64,000 bases of DNA from positions 79,957,260-80,021,259 of the forward strand of contig NC_065530.1 of NCBI RefSeq assembly GCF_020184175.1, in the 5' to 3' direction. The notes under the pieces are model-generated. The model ran no database searches. It saw only the letters and a program-made list of their open reading frames with translations, and was not told the DNA's origin. Made by a program: the position numbers and the translations under genes. Source of the DNA: Aphis gossypii (lineage: Eukaryota; Arthropoda; Insecta; Hemiptera; Aphididae). Every line of letters starts with the position of its first letter. Position 1 is the stretch's first letter. Shown piece after piece: positions 28,354-38,799 of this stretch.

Positions 28354-29197
28354 GATTTTTCTTTAGCAAAATAAAACAAAAATCCATATCCTCCTGAATT
28401 TTTTGAGCTGAAAATTTAATGTTTTTATCAATTTGAACAATTGTGACAAACTGAGATGTCGATTTTTTCAAGTATTCATTTCTGAACCATCTTTTAAATA
28501 AACCATATCTTGTTCCAAATTAATGCAATAATTTAAGTTTTTGTTCCACGATTACATAAATTATGTTTGGTGGATCTTTAGGTCCTTTATCAACTTTTGG
28601 TATTCGTGTTATAATTAATTACTTAATTTCAAAATCATTAATTGTTCTTTTTTCTGTTCCTGTTAAAAATAAATTTAAATTAAGATCTAAAAGTACATTA
28701 GTACTGTATTTATCTACCACTTGATAATTTTTTCTACAATTATAGTTTGACGTTCACGTTGCATTTGTATTTTTTTTTTTTTTTTTATTTAAATCGTATA
28801 ATTGGCAATAATTTTATTTTTTTTAGCAATCTCCGATTATAGAAAATTCACAGCAACTTGACAAATGCTGCAGGCAATTTAGCGTTTTTCAATTTCCTTA
28901 ACTTTAGATTATGTCTCAGATCGTTTTCCGTTGTTAATTGATGACAAATTTGATATACCAATATCCAATACTTAGTAAAATTGTTGGTTCAATCTAAAAA
29001 AAAAAAACTTTATAAGAGCTACATCCAATTGTTCGATGAAATGAACAATTTTTTGAAATTGAACAAAATGTAATCCGATTTTTATTATCAGCCATACATG
29101 CTCGTATCATATGTTCTATATCATCGTGATTAGATATCTCAATACTCTCCTAACTTAAAGGTTCTCTAGAGCAGTCATGCACTATACCACAATATGG
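28354..29197 (-). pseudogene. Decayed protein-coding relic of unknown family
   Basis: Several stretches on the minus strand keep coding-like sequence through stops and frame changes. One is about 29010-29197, with MIRACMADNKNRITFCSISK. One is near 28860, with IACSICQVAVNF. A third covers about 28354-28766 as roughly 130 codons in mostly one frame with two stops, including DPPNIIYVIVEQKLKLL and FKRWFRNEYLKKSTSQF. A poly-A/T insertion lies at 28770-28790. The amino-acid texture is more protein-like than surrounding spacer. No family is recognised; it could be a transposon or a retrocopy. Confidence -1.
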
Positions 29198-29388
29198 CCA
29201 AAGGTATAATGGTTTATACACTATTAAATTTTTTTAAATAAATTCACAATATACTAAAGAAAAACCTAAAATATCAAAATTGAAAGCATCTTTTAAAGAA
29301 AAAATGATATTTTATCCATACTTGTCAAAAAGTTCAGGGTAGCGCTTGATATAGTCAATGTCCAGTTTTTATATATCTGTTATTGCAG

Positions 29389-29596
29389 CCGAAATCCAAG
29401 ACTCACCGCCGTATCGAGTCATCATAGTTATTTTGGTAACTTTTTTGTTCGATCGACCGTTCTACTGACGCCGCTTACAGTTGCCTCTACACTCACATAC
29501 ACAGTGCATCGTTGGCCGAGTTTATATTTTATTGTTCCCGGACTACATTTTAGCATGTATATGGAGTGGTATGACGACCACGGCGACGGGAAAATC
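29389..29596 (+). other. Candidate exon with splice signals (uncertain)
   Basis: A GC-richer 208-base stretch is preceded by a plausible acceptor (ctgttattgcag) and followed by a donor-like GTGAGT at 29597-29602. One frame is open throughout and beyond. It contains an ATG at 29555 starting MYMEWYDDHGDGKI before the donor. The DDHGDGKI string loosely resembles an EF-hand loop, but this is probably chance. It could be a 5' exon of a gene on this strand, possibly an untranslated leader. It does not encode receptor TM1 or TM2. Confidence -1.
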
Positions 29597-29990
29597 GTGA
29601 GTGTGTATAAAGTCTGCCAAAGTTTCTAAACGTGAAATTGACTGATCACCGACAAATAACGTGTCTCGTATATAATAATAAAACTATCTGGCTAAACGAA
29701 AAGTTTTGTTATTCTATATCTGTCAATGGCCAATGCGTTTGACCTTTTATAGTCCACATAGGACTGAGTAGTAGAGTAGGCGGACGTTCTGCTCGGCTGG
29801 TATAATAATACGCACATATATATATATATATATATATATAAAGGTTCCCGTTACAAAAGCTTTCTGATTCAATGGACGTTTTTGAATTCACGAGATATAC
29901 GAAAAGGCTGTCGATAAACGTGACAAGTCGGTGTCGCGATAATTGCAGTGGTGGCATTACTCTGTCGACGCGTTAAAGGGTCGGATGAGA
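29400..29990. promoter_or_regulatory. CpG-richer island, possible promoter region
   Basis: The base composition here is visibly higher in GC and CpG (CGATCGACCG, GACGCCGC, GACGACCACGGCGACGG, GTCGACGCG) than the surrounding spacer. It includes a (TA)n tract at 29817-29840. It may be an active promoter of an unidentified transcript; evidence is composition only. Confidence -1.
29817..29840. repeat. (TA)n microsatellite
   Basis: About 12 TA units within the GC-richer 29.4-29.9 kb region. Confidence -1.
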
Positions 29991-30479
29991 TATCGAAAAA
30001 AAGTATCTCATTGTCACACGATACAAGATACTTTTGTTTTATGTTTATATTATATATAGCTACGAGATGCGAGATTATGTATCAAGATAAAAACAAAAGA
30101 TACGAGACACTGACAACAGTTTGCTCAATATATTCAATTATTACATAGTATACAGAGCAAAAACATAAAATTATTCGATTATAACATAATGCCATACAAT
30201 TATAATTTGACATAAACAATTTATTAACAACTGCGCATATATTCTTACAAAAAATTATAATATATGTGTGTAAAATATTAAATAAATAAAAATATGTTAA
30301 TTCAATAATCATACAAAATCGTATATTAGTATAGTGATTGTAGTTTGATAAACAGTATTACAAACTCCACAAACAAATATATTTTTATTTACGCTATTAA
30401 GAATTAAATATTAAACCAAACAAACTCCAACATAAAGTACTATTAGTAACATGTTTAACAATTACAGCCATATTAGCAT

Positions 30480-30800
30480 CAAAAAAAGACAAAAACGTTA
30501 ATGTTCATGACATTCGATACCACTCAAATCAGAACTAAATTTGAACAAACAATTATAATAGTCGAAAACAAATTAGTTCAAATAAATTGTATTCTTAATA
30601 TAAATGATTGTCCCCTATTCATACACATACCAATTCAAAATCAAACTAAAAACCTAGGAGTTTATTTACACAATAGATTAACTTAAGCTCAACATACAAA
30701 AAACAATGCATTAATCGCTACATCTTCTTTACTCATTATTATTCACATCAACGAGTCTAAAGAACAAAATTATAATATACAAAACAATATTGTAACCTTC
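30480..30800 (+). pseudogene. Decayed jockey-like non-LTR retrotransposon (reverse transcriptase C-terminal part)
   Basis: The frame from 30501 ends in KNLGVYLHNRLT (30648-30683), matching the conserved YLG-V-LD-RLTW region downstream of the RT catalytic core in jockey-type LINEs. After a stop and a frame change, 30757-30800 reads LKNKIIIYKTIL followed by a stop and P, matching the next conserved block (NK-L-YK-ILKP-W). It is broken by stops and a shift and is not functional. Assignment to a LINE RT is reasonably firm; the clade is inferred. Confidence -1.
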
Positions 30801-32982
30801 CTCTGATTAGGTTAGACTGTCAGGCAAGATCAGAGATACTCATTAAAAAAACATGATGATACAATCAGATCAAAATGTATATTGCAATTAGATGCAATTT
30901 GTATTTCACTACCTATATCTGAGATGTTGTATCACTCTATCGAAGCGTGTACAAGTACACGCTTAACATCAGACATGTATCATCTTTATAATATGGAATA
31001 ATTTACTTCTGACTCTGAGTTTGTATTCATTTTATCGACGATTTTTTAACTTGTATTATATAATCATGAACTATATTTTATCTTTATATACGTATTATTC
31101 AATTATATATTTTTATTGAATTTATATGTGTCTTAGATACTATTTGAGTCAAACATTTACAGCAACAATTTAATTTACAAAAACCCTCCTTCACTATTAT
31201 AGGTCTAAAAACGTGTTAAAATACATTTATGGAATACACGGCATCAGCTAAAATGTTCCATATTAGTATTTTATTATTTTTATTTTTTACCTACATAGGC
31301 TGAAGCAATAAAATGCAATAATTTATAAAAATAACTAAAAAGTATGGGTAATTTACATAATTTATACTTTAACTATACTTATTTTTATACATTATTTGTC
31401 TTCACTTCGTTAATGTTTCAAATTATACAAAATATGATTACCGTTTACCATTAACGCTGGGTCGCTCGAGCGATATTTTATCTTTCGTCTTGGTTCGGTC
31501 TATTCATGTCAAATATAAATTGCTGCTCGATTCAAAATAAGCAATGTTCATATACATGTATTGTGTTATACATTCATAAATGTTCTGTGTTTGTAGAAAT
31601 AAGTTTAGAGTAGCGTGCATCTCTAAATGCCACAATAGTCATGCGTGTACAAATAAATAGTTAACTAAATTTAAAATAAATAAAATATTATAATATAATG
31701 TTAGGATTTCATTATTCTAGTGTTAATATCCTTATTATTATTTTAAATTTTGACTCAAGGATTAAATTATATTATTATACTATTTTTTATTAATTATAAT
31801 TTTATATTATCAGTTGGTCGGCGCGGTGAATAGACAATTTTGTTACATTGGCGTGTAGAATTCTTTGAAACGAAATGCCGTGCTGTTATCGGCGAACAAA
31901 TAAGATATTTTGTTTTTAGTACAACAGTGACAACTACTTCTCAACTATCCACGTAACATGCGCATTCGACTTACTTAAATTAAGATTAAGACGAACAAAA
32001 CAAATTCTTAGATGTCAATTTGAGAAATAACGGTCCGACCGTTTTAATTACAACACGGTTAAGTTGTCACAATGAAACTATTGACCTGTTATATTATACA
32101 GATTGATTCAGTTGTTATAGATGTATTGAAAAAACGAGATCTCGACGTTGAACAGATTGCAATAAAAATAATTGACCCGATAAGAAGATAATCCCATAAT
32201 TTCCCATAAGCCCATATTCTGGTTGGTTTTATCTATATGAAAATAAAATAAGATGTATAAAGTATTTTATTCAGTATTACATTATGAATGGTTATTAAAT
32301 TTATTTTTAAGTGAGCTTTTGGACAAGGAAATGATAAAATGTCATGTCATAAAAAAATAAAATAAAAAAATACTAGCTACAGTGTCGCTGGTAGTGTAAT
32401 GTGCGATATAACCAAGAGATTCGAGAAGTATTATTTATATACATATTATTATGACTGGTATCCTGAACATCTGGAATGAAAACATAAATAAATAAATAAA
32501 ATATTTTTATCACTTGAACGATAGAGATAGGTGGCGGTAAAAAACGAAGAGTTAGTATTACAAAGAGTAAAGGCGCAAACACTCATTTCTGCACTAAAAT
32601 ATTTTCGTTTACAGTAACACATTCTTCAAATACTTCCCAACAACGTGTGATACATATTACACATCAACCTCGTGCATATGTATTAATAAATACTTAGGAT
32701 ACTAATATTAATTTACTAGGATCACAACTATTACAAACGTTTAAAATAATAGTAAGTCAAAAAATTAAAAGTAGATAATTATTTCTGCAGAATAGTAATT
32801 ATTCTTAACATTCCATAAGCCAAAAAATCATATCGCACTGCGTAATACTAAAAGTTTGGCGGCACTATTTCAGTGTTGTTGAGTGGGTGCGCGAGGAGGG
32901 AATAATTTACTAATCTGACCCCGTATAATATCATATATTATTTCAAAATCGTGAAAACATAAATCATTATACTGATCTTGCG
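30801..32982 (+). other. Intron upstream of the receptor exon
   Basis: AT-rich sequence leading to the acceptor at 33002. No TM1-TM2 exon is visible. Small GC-richer patches at about 31455-31500 and 31815-31900 carry no recognisable gene. Confidence -1.
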
Positions 32983-33002
32983 TGTGTGATGTGACGTTGC
33001 AG
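32983..33002 (+). promoter_or_regulatory. 3' splice acceptor before the receptor exon
   Basis: A short T/G-rich tract ends in ttgcag immediately before GTG-TGG-CTG (V-W-L). There is no other AG for about 45 bases upstream. The reading frame stays open for seven codons to the left, but the family alignment (in fly OAMB the residues before VWIFGD differ) and the acceptor both place the exon start at 33003. Confidence -1.
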
Positions 33003-34835
33003 GTGTGGCTGTTCGGCGACTACCTGTGTTCCGTGTGGCTAGCCGTGGACGTGTGGATGTGCACGGCCAGCATCCTTAACCTGTGCGCCATATCGCTGGA
33101 CCGGTACCTGGCCGTCACCCGGCCGGTGCAGTACCCGAGCCTGATGACCAGTTTCCGGGCCAAGGTGCTGGTGGTGATCGTGTGGGTGCTGAGCTTCGTC
33201 ATATGCCTGCCGCCGCTGGTCGGCTGGCGCGACACCCACATACCCGCCGAAGCGTCCACGGTGCTGATCCGGAACGAGCTGTACCGGAACGGCACCGGGC
33301 GGCCGCAGCAGGACGCGCTTCCGCAATCGTGCCCGTGGATATGCGAGCTGCCCAACAACAAGTGGTACGTCGTGTACTCGGCGCTCGGCTCGTTCTACAT
33401 ACCGATGTTCGTCATGTTGTTCTTCTACTGGCGCATCTACAAAGCCGCCGTTCACACGACGCGGGCCATCAACCAGGGATTCCGGACGATGCGCAGCCGC
33501 CGGACGTTCGGCAACCGGTTCGACGAACAACGGCTCACGTTGCGCATACACCGCGGCCGCGGTTCGTCGCTCAAGCACGCCGCCACCCCCTCCACCGGCG
33601 CCCCCAACGGTCCGGGCGGCGGCGGGTCGCCGGACGTGAACCGGCCTCCGAACAGTCGGCGACCGTCCGTCCGCCGCAGCAACCACGAGCGGATCAAGAT
33701 CAGCGTCAGCTACCCCAGCTCGGACTGCATAAGCGCCGCCGCGGCGGCAGCGGCCGTGGCCACCGTCACCACGGTTGACGCCAACGGCAACTCGCCGCCC
33801 GAGACGCTCAGCCAAAAGTCGCGGAGCTCGTTTTCGTCCACCACGTCGCCGACCAGCTCCAGTCCGCTGTACGCCGTCCACTACACGGCCAACGAGACGT
33901 ACCAACACCAGCGGGCGGCCACCGTCCGGTCGACGGTCGACTCTTCGGCGTGTCAGCTGCGCGTGGCCGGGGGAAGCCGGAAGGAACACCGCCGGTGCAG
34001 CGCCGGCGACACGGCCTCGCCGCATTCGCGTCTCCTGTTGCAGACGACGTCGTCCCCGGGCGAACACGTCCAACACCACCAGCACGGCCGACCCGCTTCC
34101 TGTTCCGTGGCGTCCGTCAAGGACCAACTGTCGCCGTCGCCGTCGTACGACGAGTCCACCGGCGGCGGCGGCGGTGGCGGAAGTGCGGGTGGCGTTAGCG
34201 GCGCGAGTGACGGCGGCGGACTGGCGCGAGTCGGCTTGCTCGGACCTACGAACAGCAAGTCGTCCAAGTTCGCGTCCAAGATGGTGGGCGGCGGCAAGCG
34301 GAACATCAAGGCCCAGGTGAAGCGGTTCAGGATGGAGACCAAGGCGGCCAAGACCCTGGGGATAATCGTCGGCGGTTTCATCGTGTGCTGGCTACCCTTC
34401 TTCACCATGTACCTGGTCCGGGCTTTCTGTCCGACGTGCATACAGCCCACCTTGTTCTCCGTCATGTTCTGGCTGGGCTACTGCAACAGCGCCATCAACC
34501 CCATGATCTACGCGCTGTTCAGCAAGGACTTCCGGTTCGCGTTCAAGCGGATCATATGCCGGTGGTGCTGTTGGGCGTCCGCCAGCGACTCGACGGCCGG
34601 CATGGGCGGCGGCGGACTTACCGTCGCCGACTACGGCCGCCGCAAGGGATCGGACGGTTCGCAGCTGGGCGTCGGTGGCCACGGCGGCGGCAGCGCGTCG
34701 CCCCGGAACAGGTACATAGTGGCGGGTTCCGTGGTCGGGGCCGTCGGTTCCGACGAGTGCAGCACGCGCAGCATGCGCCTGCTCCAGTACTCCGACAGCG
34801 AACCGCTCAACGAGCCGTGTTCGGACGACAGGTGA
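33003..34835 (+). CDS. Oamb: Octopamine receptor, alpha-adrenergic-like (OAMB type), 3'-terminal coding exon (5' partial)
   Basis: The exon encodes 610 residues of a rhodopsin-type amine GPCR, a plasma-membrane receptor for octopamine; family members couple to Ca2+/cAMP signalling. It opens after an acceptor (ttgcag) in phase 0 at VWLFGD. Visible features, counted from that V: TM3 with C9 (disulfide), amine-binding D16 and DRY at 33-35; W61 in TM4; ECL2 with sequon NGT at 96-98 and C114; TM5 serines S126 and S130 and P134; CWLP at 462-465 in TM6; NPMIY at 499-503 in TM7; tail cysteines 519, 522 and 523, possible palmitoylation sites. The long third cytoplasmic loop (about 150-446) holds blocks I recall as OAMB-specific (INQGF, EQRLTLRIHRGRGS, KIKISVSYPSS, IKAQVKRFRMETKAAKTL), which favour OAMB over tyramine, dopamine or beta-type octopamine receptors. 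It also carries Ala, Gly and Ser runs. TM1-TM2 is absent from the exon, so the gene continues upstream. The exon is far richer in GC than its flanks. The family call is secure; subtype rests on remembered motifs. Confidence -1.
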   Translation: MWLFGDYLCSVWLAVDVWMCTASILNLCAISLDRYLAVTRPVQYPSLMTSFRAKVLVVIVWVLSFVICLPPLVGWRDTHIPAEASTVLIRNELYRNGTGRPQQDALPQSCPWICELPNNKWYVVYSALGSFYIPMFVMLFFYWRIYKAAVHTTRAINQGFRTMRSRRTFGNRFDEQRLTLRIHRGRGSSLKHAATPSTGAPNGPGGGGSPDVNRPPNSRRPSVRRSNHERIKISVSYPSSDCISAAAAAAAVATVTTVDANGNSPPETLSQKSRSSFSSTTSPTSSSPLYAVHYTANETYQHQRAATVRSTVDSSACQLRVAGGSRKEHRRCSAGDTASPHSRLLLQTTSSPGEHVQHHQHGRPASCSVASVKDQLSPSPSYDESTGGGGGGGSAGGVSGASDGGGLARVGLLGPTNSKSSKFASKMVGGGKRNIKAQVKRFRMETKAAKTLGIIVGGFIVCWLPFFTMYLVRAFCPTCIQPTLFSVMFWLGYCNSAINPMIYALFSKDFRFAFKRIICRWCCWASASDSTAGMGGGGLTVADYGRRKGSDGSQLGVGGHGGGSASPRNRYIVAGSVVGAVGSDECSTRSMRLLQYSDSEPLNEPCSDDR

Positions 34836-35340
34836 TGGCCACTGAGCGAGCGGCACTCGCGCGCCGCTGTAACGACGTTACTACGAAAATATATCCTGCG
34901 TTACGACGTGGGTATATGACGACTCCTGCTGCTCTGTGCAACCATTGTTTTTGCATTATTAATTATTATTATTATTATTATAACTATTATATACAAAATA
35001 ATATAATATACACTAATGTAAGATGATTATTATTATTATTATTATATACGATAAAGTTATATGTGTTTCCGTTACCCACTCATTATTATTATTATTATTA
35101 TTAATATAATACGCATTGTGTAATTACATATTATTATTATGTTTACTGACATGTTTTATCCTTATATAATATTATTATGTGTTAAACATCAATATGTTGT
35201 ATTTTAGTATCGTTTATAACTTAAGACGACCGTGGTACTACAAACACGAGTTATTTTGCTTAGTGATTTACCGACCGATCGTCCAATTTATTATGATATT
35301 ATAATAATATTACGAATAAACATATACGACACACAAGACA
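34836..35340 (+). other. Probable 3' untranslated region of the octopamine receptor
   Basis: After the TGA at 34833-34835 the base composition falls quickly back to AT-rich. The stretch contains three (ATT)n/(TTA)n arrays (about 34956-34982, 35025-35045 and 35082-35103). The first canonical AATAAA after them is at 35315-35320. This is inferred from position and signal only; no transcript evidence is available. Confidence -1.
35315..35320 (+). terminator. Candidate polyadenylation signal AATAAA
   Basis: A canonical hexamer lies about 480 bases downstream of the receptor stop codon. AATAAA is common by chance in DNA this AT-rich, so it is only a candidate. Confidence -1.
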
Positions 35341-38300
35341 TCGACTCACTCTCAGTTTATATAATATATAATAATATTATAGCACATATATATGAATAAT
35401 AATTGAGTTTGTGGTATTATTTCAAAATATTTTTTTTATGCGTATGAATAGTGTGATATCAACTTCCTCGCTTCTAAAACAAAGGTTTACGATAACAGCA
35501 CTTTCAAAGGCTATAACGATCATGATTTATATATGTAATGTACCTATACATATATATATTAATATCATCTTTCCATTTAAATAATAACAGATATTGAAAA
35601 TCGGCATAAACGACTATAAAAATTCATATTTTCGTAGGATATTTTAATTTATCACTGAATTCGTGAAATTCAAAAACATATAAAAATAATAGCGCCATAG
35701 ATTCAGACGATAATTTAAAACGAAACACGCATACATGCAGTAGACTATTGTCAGATCTTGTATAATATTCTTAAAAATTATTTGAAACCTATGACGTTAA
35801 ATCACGTCTAACTACAAGTATATACCTACTTTAATACCTAACAAAATGTAATGCTTTTCTAAAATTACAAACCGAATAAGTTATTATTCTTGTAAGTGTT
35901 TTATTTAGCAACATTTGGGCATAGACCAAAACATTATTTGATTTTTTGTGAAAGAAAAAGTGTTTCATCCAAAATTTACTCAGTAAAATGGATTTGATTT
36001 GAATCAAAATCAAAAAAAAAGATTATTCAGCAATAAGCTTAGAAGAAGAAATTCTATAATGAATAATAATAATATATTAAGTATTAATATTATTGAATAA
36101 ATATTAAAAACATTGTACAAAATATAATATCACATTTGAAAAATATTAAATAACCAAATCAAGCAGTCAATGATTAGGTTTGAGTTTAATTTGAATTAAT
36201 ATTAATGGATGTCAATATACATTTAAAAAAAATAAATAACTGTAAGTGGAACAAAAATTCGTCCAAAACAAACTAGTAATTTAATAATAATCAAATAATT
36301 TCATTATTATTAATTAATGTCTTAAATTAAGTCATTAAATGTTTTTTTTTTAAATTTATGCATAAAGTTATATTTTTAGTTTTTACTCAATATTATGTTA
36401 AATAAATTATTATATCGTCCTATATCTTAAATATCCATCCTATGTTAGGTTATCCTATGTTAAGTGAACATAAAATGTCAGGTATTTATAAATATACAAA
36501 TATAATTTAAGTGCACAACAATATTAATATAAACCATATAAAATAAAAGACGATTTTTGTCAATTAATAAAACATGTACCTAAGCAAATAAAAAAAATTG
36601 GCATAGTAAACTTGTTTTAATTTGTCTCAATTAAAGACACTATCTATTTGTGATCGATGTCACATTTGCGTTTACTACGGTATGAATACTGCAAGTTATT
36701 CGGTAGAATATTAATTCTGTCCATCGGCTATCTTCGTTTTAACGACATGATAATAGGTTTGTTATTCAATATTCAAAATGCAATTTTGAATCTTTTCATA
36801 TTTAATACGACTCTTGCGATCGATTTAATCCATCTACTGGAGTCATAGATGATTTTCCAGTTCCAATGCTATAAATTAAAAAAAAAATAATAATAATAAT
36901 ACACTAAAAGCCGCTTATTGGGAACACGAATAATTGATAGAATCACATTATTAAAACAACACGTTATCGGTTATTTGAAACAATTAGAGCCAAGGTACTA
37001 TACTATAATACTACTACTGCATGAACTACATAATATTATCTTTAATAGTGTAGTTACGGATCGATGTTGAATTCTATTTGACCATTTAATTTCACTTATT
37101 TTTACTGTTTTTTTATCGTAATTCGTTAGTACAGTACCTACCACACGTTTTTTACTGTTATCGTTATAACTTTCAGTACAGCTTCGTCGTGCGAACTTAA
37201 TGGTGTTTAAGGTTTAATGAGCAACACTATTCTTATGAAAACGTGATCATCAAGTTATTTGATGCAACAAAACAGACATCGATAGATAAATAATATTTTA
37301 CACAACATATAAACTGATAATCCAATCGCTTATTAAAAACAATCGGTTGATTGACACATTTCATCTTCCTCCAAAAGTGTTTCTAATAAATGGCTTCTAT
37401 TATATTCTATATATATATTATCAACAGCATACAATTCTTTTTATTTATTTTCAGTTCTTTTGATTTTTTTTTTATGTATCTTTTATTGGTTTTTGTGTTT
37501 TATTTATAGTCTTTCACTCATGTTTCAATTTCGACGATTTTCAGCATTTAAAAATGCTTTTGACAATATTTGTTGGCAATAGTTAATAAATATCTTATAT
37601 TAATTTACGATTGACAAATACAAAATAATTATAACGCTATAAAATCAATTCCTAAGTTAATATAAATTATTATGTAAACATTATGGTTTAAAGGTGTAAA
37701 CAATTTGAATTTATTACTATTGCATTCAAAATTATCATATAAAAAATAGATTTTTTATTGATTTCATGTTTAAAATTAAATTATTTTAATTACAATGTTT
37801 ATTTTGCGTAGGTAAATAAATGTCGCATGCAACATGACATAGTTAATATAACCATAAACACGTTTATAATATATTAACGATGCAGTATCTGTCTAGTGTC
37901 TATATAAAACAATTAATTGCCTGTGGTGTGTTCTGTCATTTTCAATTCATTATTTTCTTAATAATGAAATCGTGGTTCCTATAATCATCATCAACTAGTA
38001 AGTTCAAATACTACAGTCTACAATCTATCGTATACTTAGTACTAAGAATTAATAAGAATTTTGCGGTGAAAACGGTAAGTGTGTAAATATTGAAAATAAC
38101 GAGAAAACCATTATTTAATACATCACATTTATTATTTATTTAAAAAAAATAACACTGAAGTATCTATAAAACGTCATTTAAATGTTAAAACTATTTTTAT
38201 AACACGTATATTCTAACTGACTAACTACCAGTGTTATAATCAGTGTTATTGAAAATATAAATTTGATTATAAATTTACTTGCCCCTAACTTAAGTCGATT

Positions 38301-38799
38301 AAATCTGATTAATTTTAAATAGTACCATATTTTTATTTAATATTCTAATAATTTGTAGGTATATACAAATAAAAAATAAAAATGTATTAATCATATTTTA
38401 CAATATAGGTATGATCAATGATGTTATATTGTATACAGTAAACACGTCATATAACAGCAAAAATGATAGATTTTCAATAATAAGTATATTTACCTATTAT
38501 AATATTATATAATATATAATAATACTATCAATATTTAAGAAGTTGTTGTTTTACATTCATAAAATTAAGTATTTGTAAAACATCTACAGAATTGTACATT
38601 AAATTGTTCATTTGTAAATGATATTTAACTTTTAACTAAAAAAGGTACAATTTTGATCAATAGTATGTAATTTAAATGACATCTTATTTTGAAAATCATA
38701 TATATATTATATAAAAGAATACTTTCACTTTCAATACAGTCAGCTGTCAGTACACCCATTATATGACGTTGTGGAAAAAAATCGTTAATTCTCAGGCTA
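35341..38799. other. Intergenic AT-rich spacer
   Basis: No gene, RNA or transposon coding sequence recognised; short frames at 35831-36013 minus and 36657-36848 plus look like chance. Confidence -1.

Noticed and set aside
32982..33002. Seven extra codons (start GTG) at the left of the receptor frame
   Set aside because: They lie in intron sequence before the ttgcag acceptor and match nothing in the family.
33039..34127. 362-codon open frame antisense to the receptor exon, and other long frames within 33020-35026
   Set aside because: They result from the GC-rich codon bias of the receptor exon. Their products are Arg/Gly/Pro/Ala-rich with no domain, while the sense frame matches a conserved GPCR.
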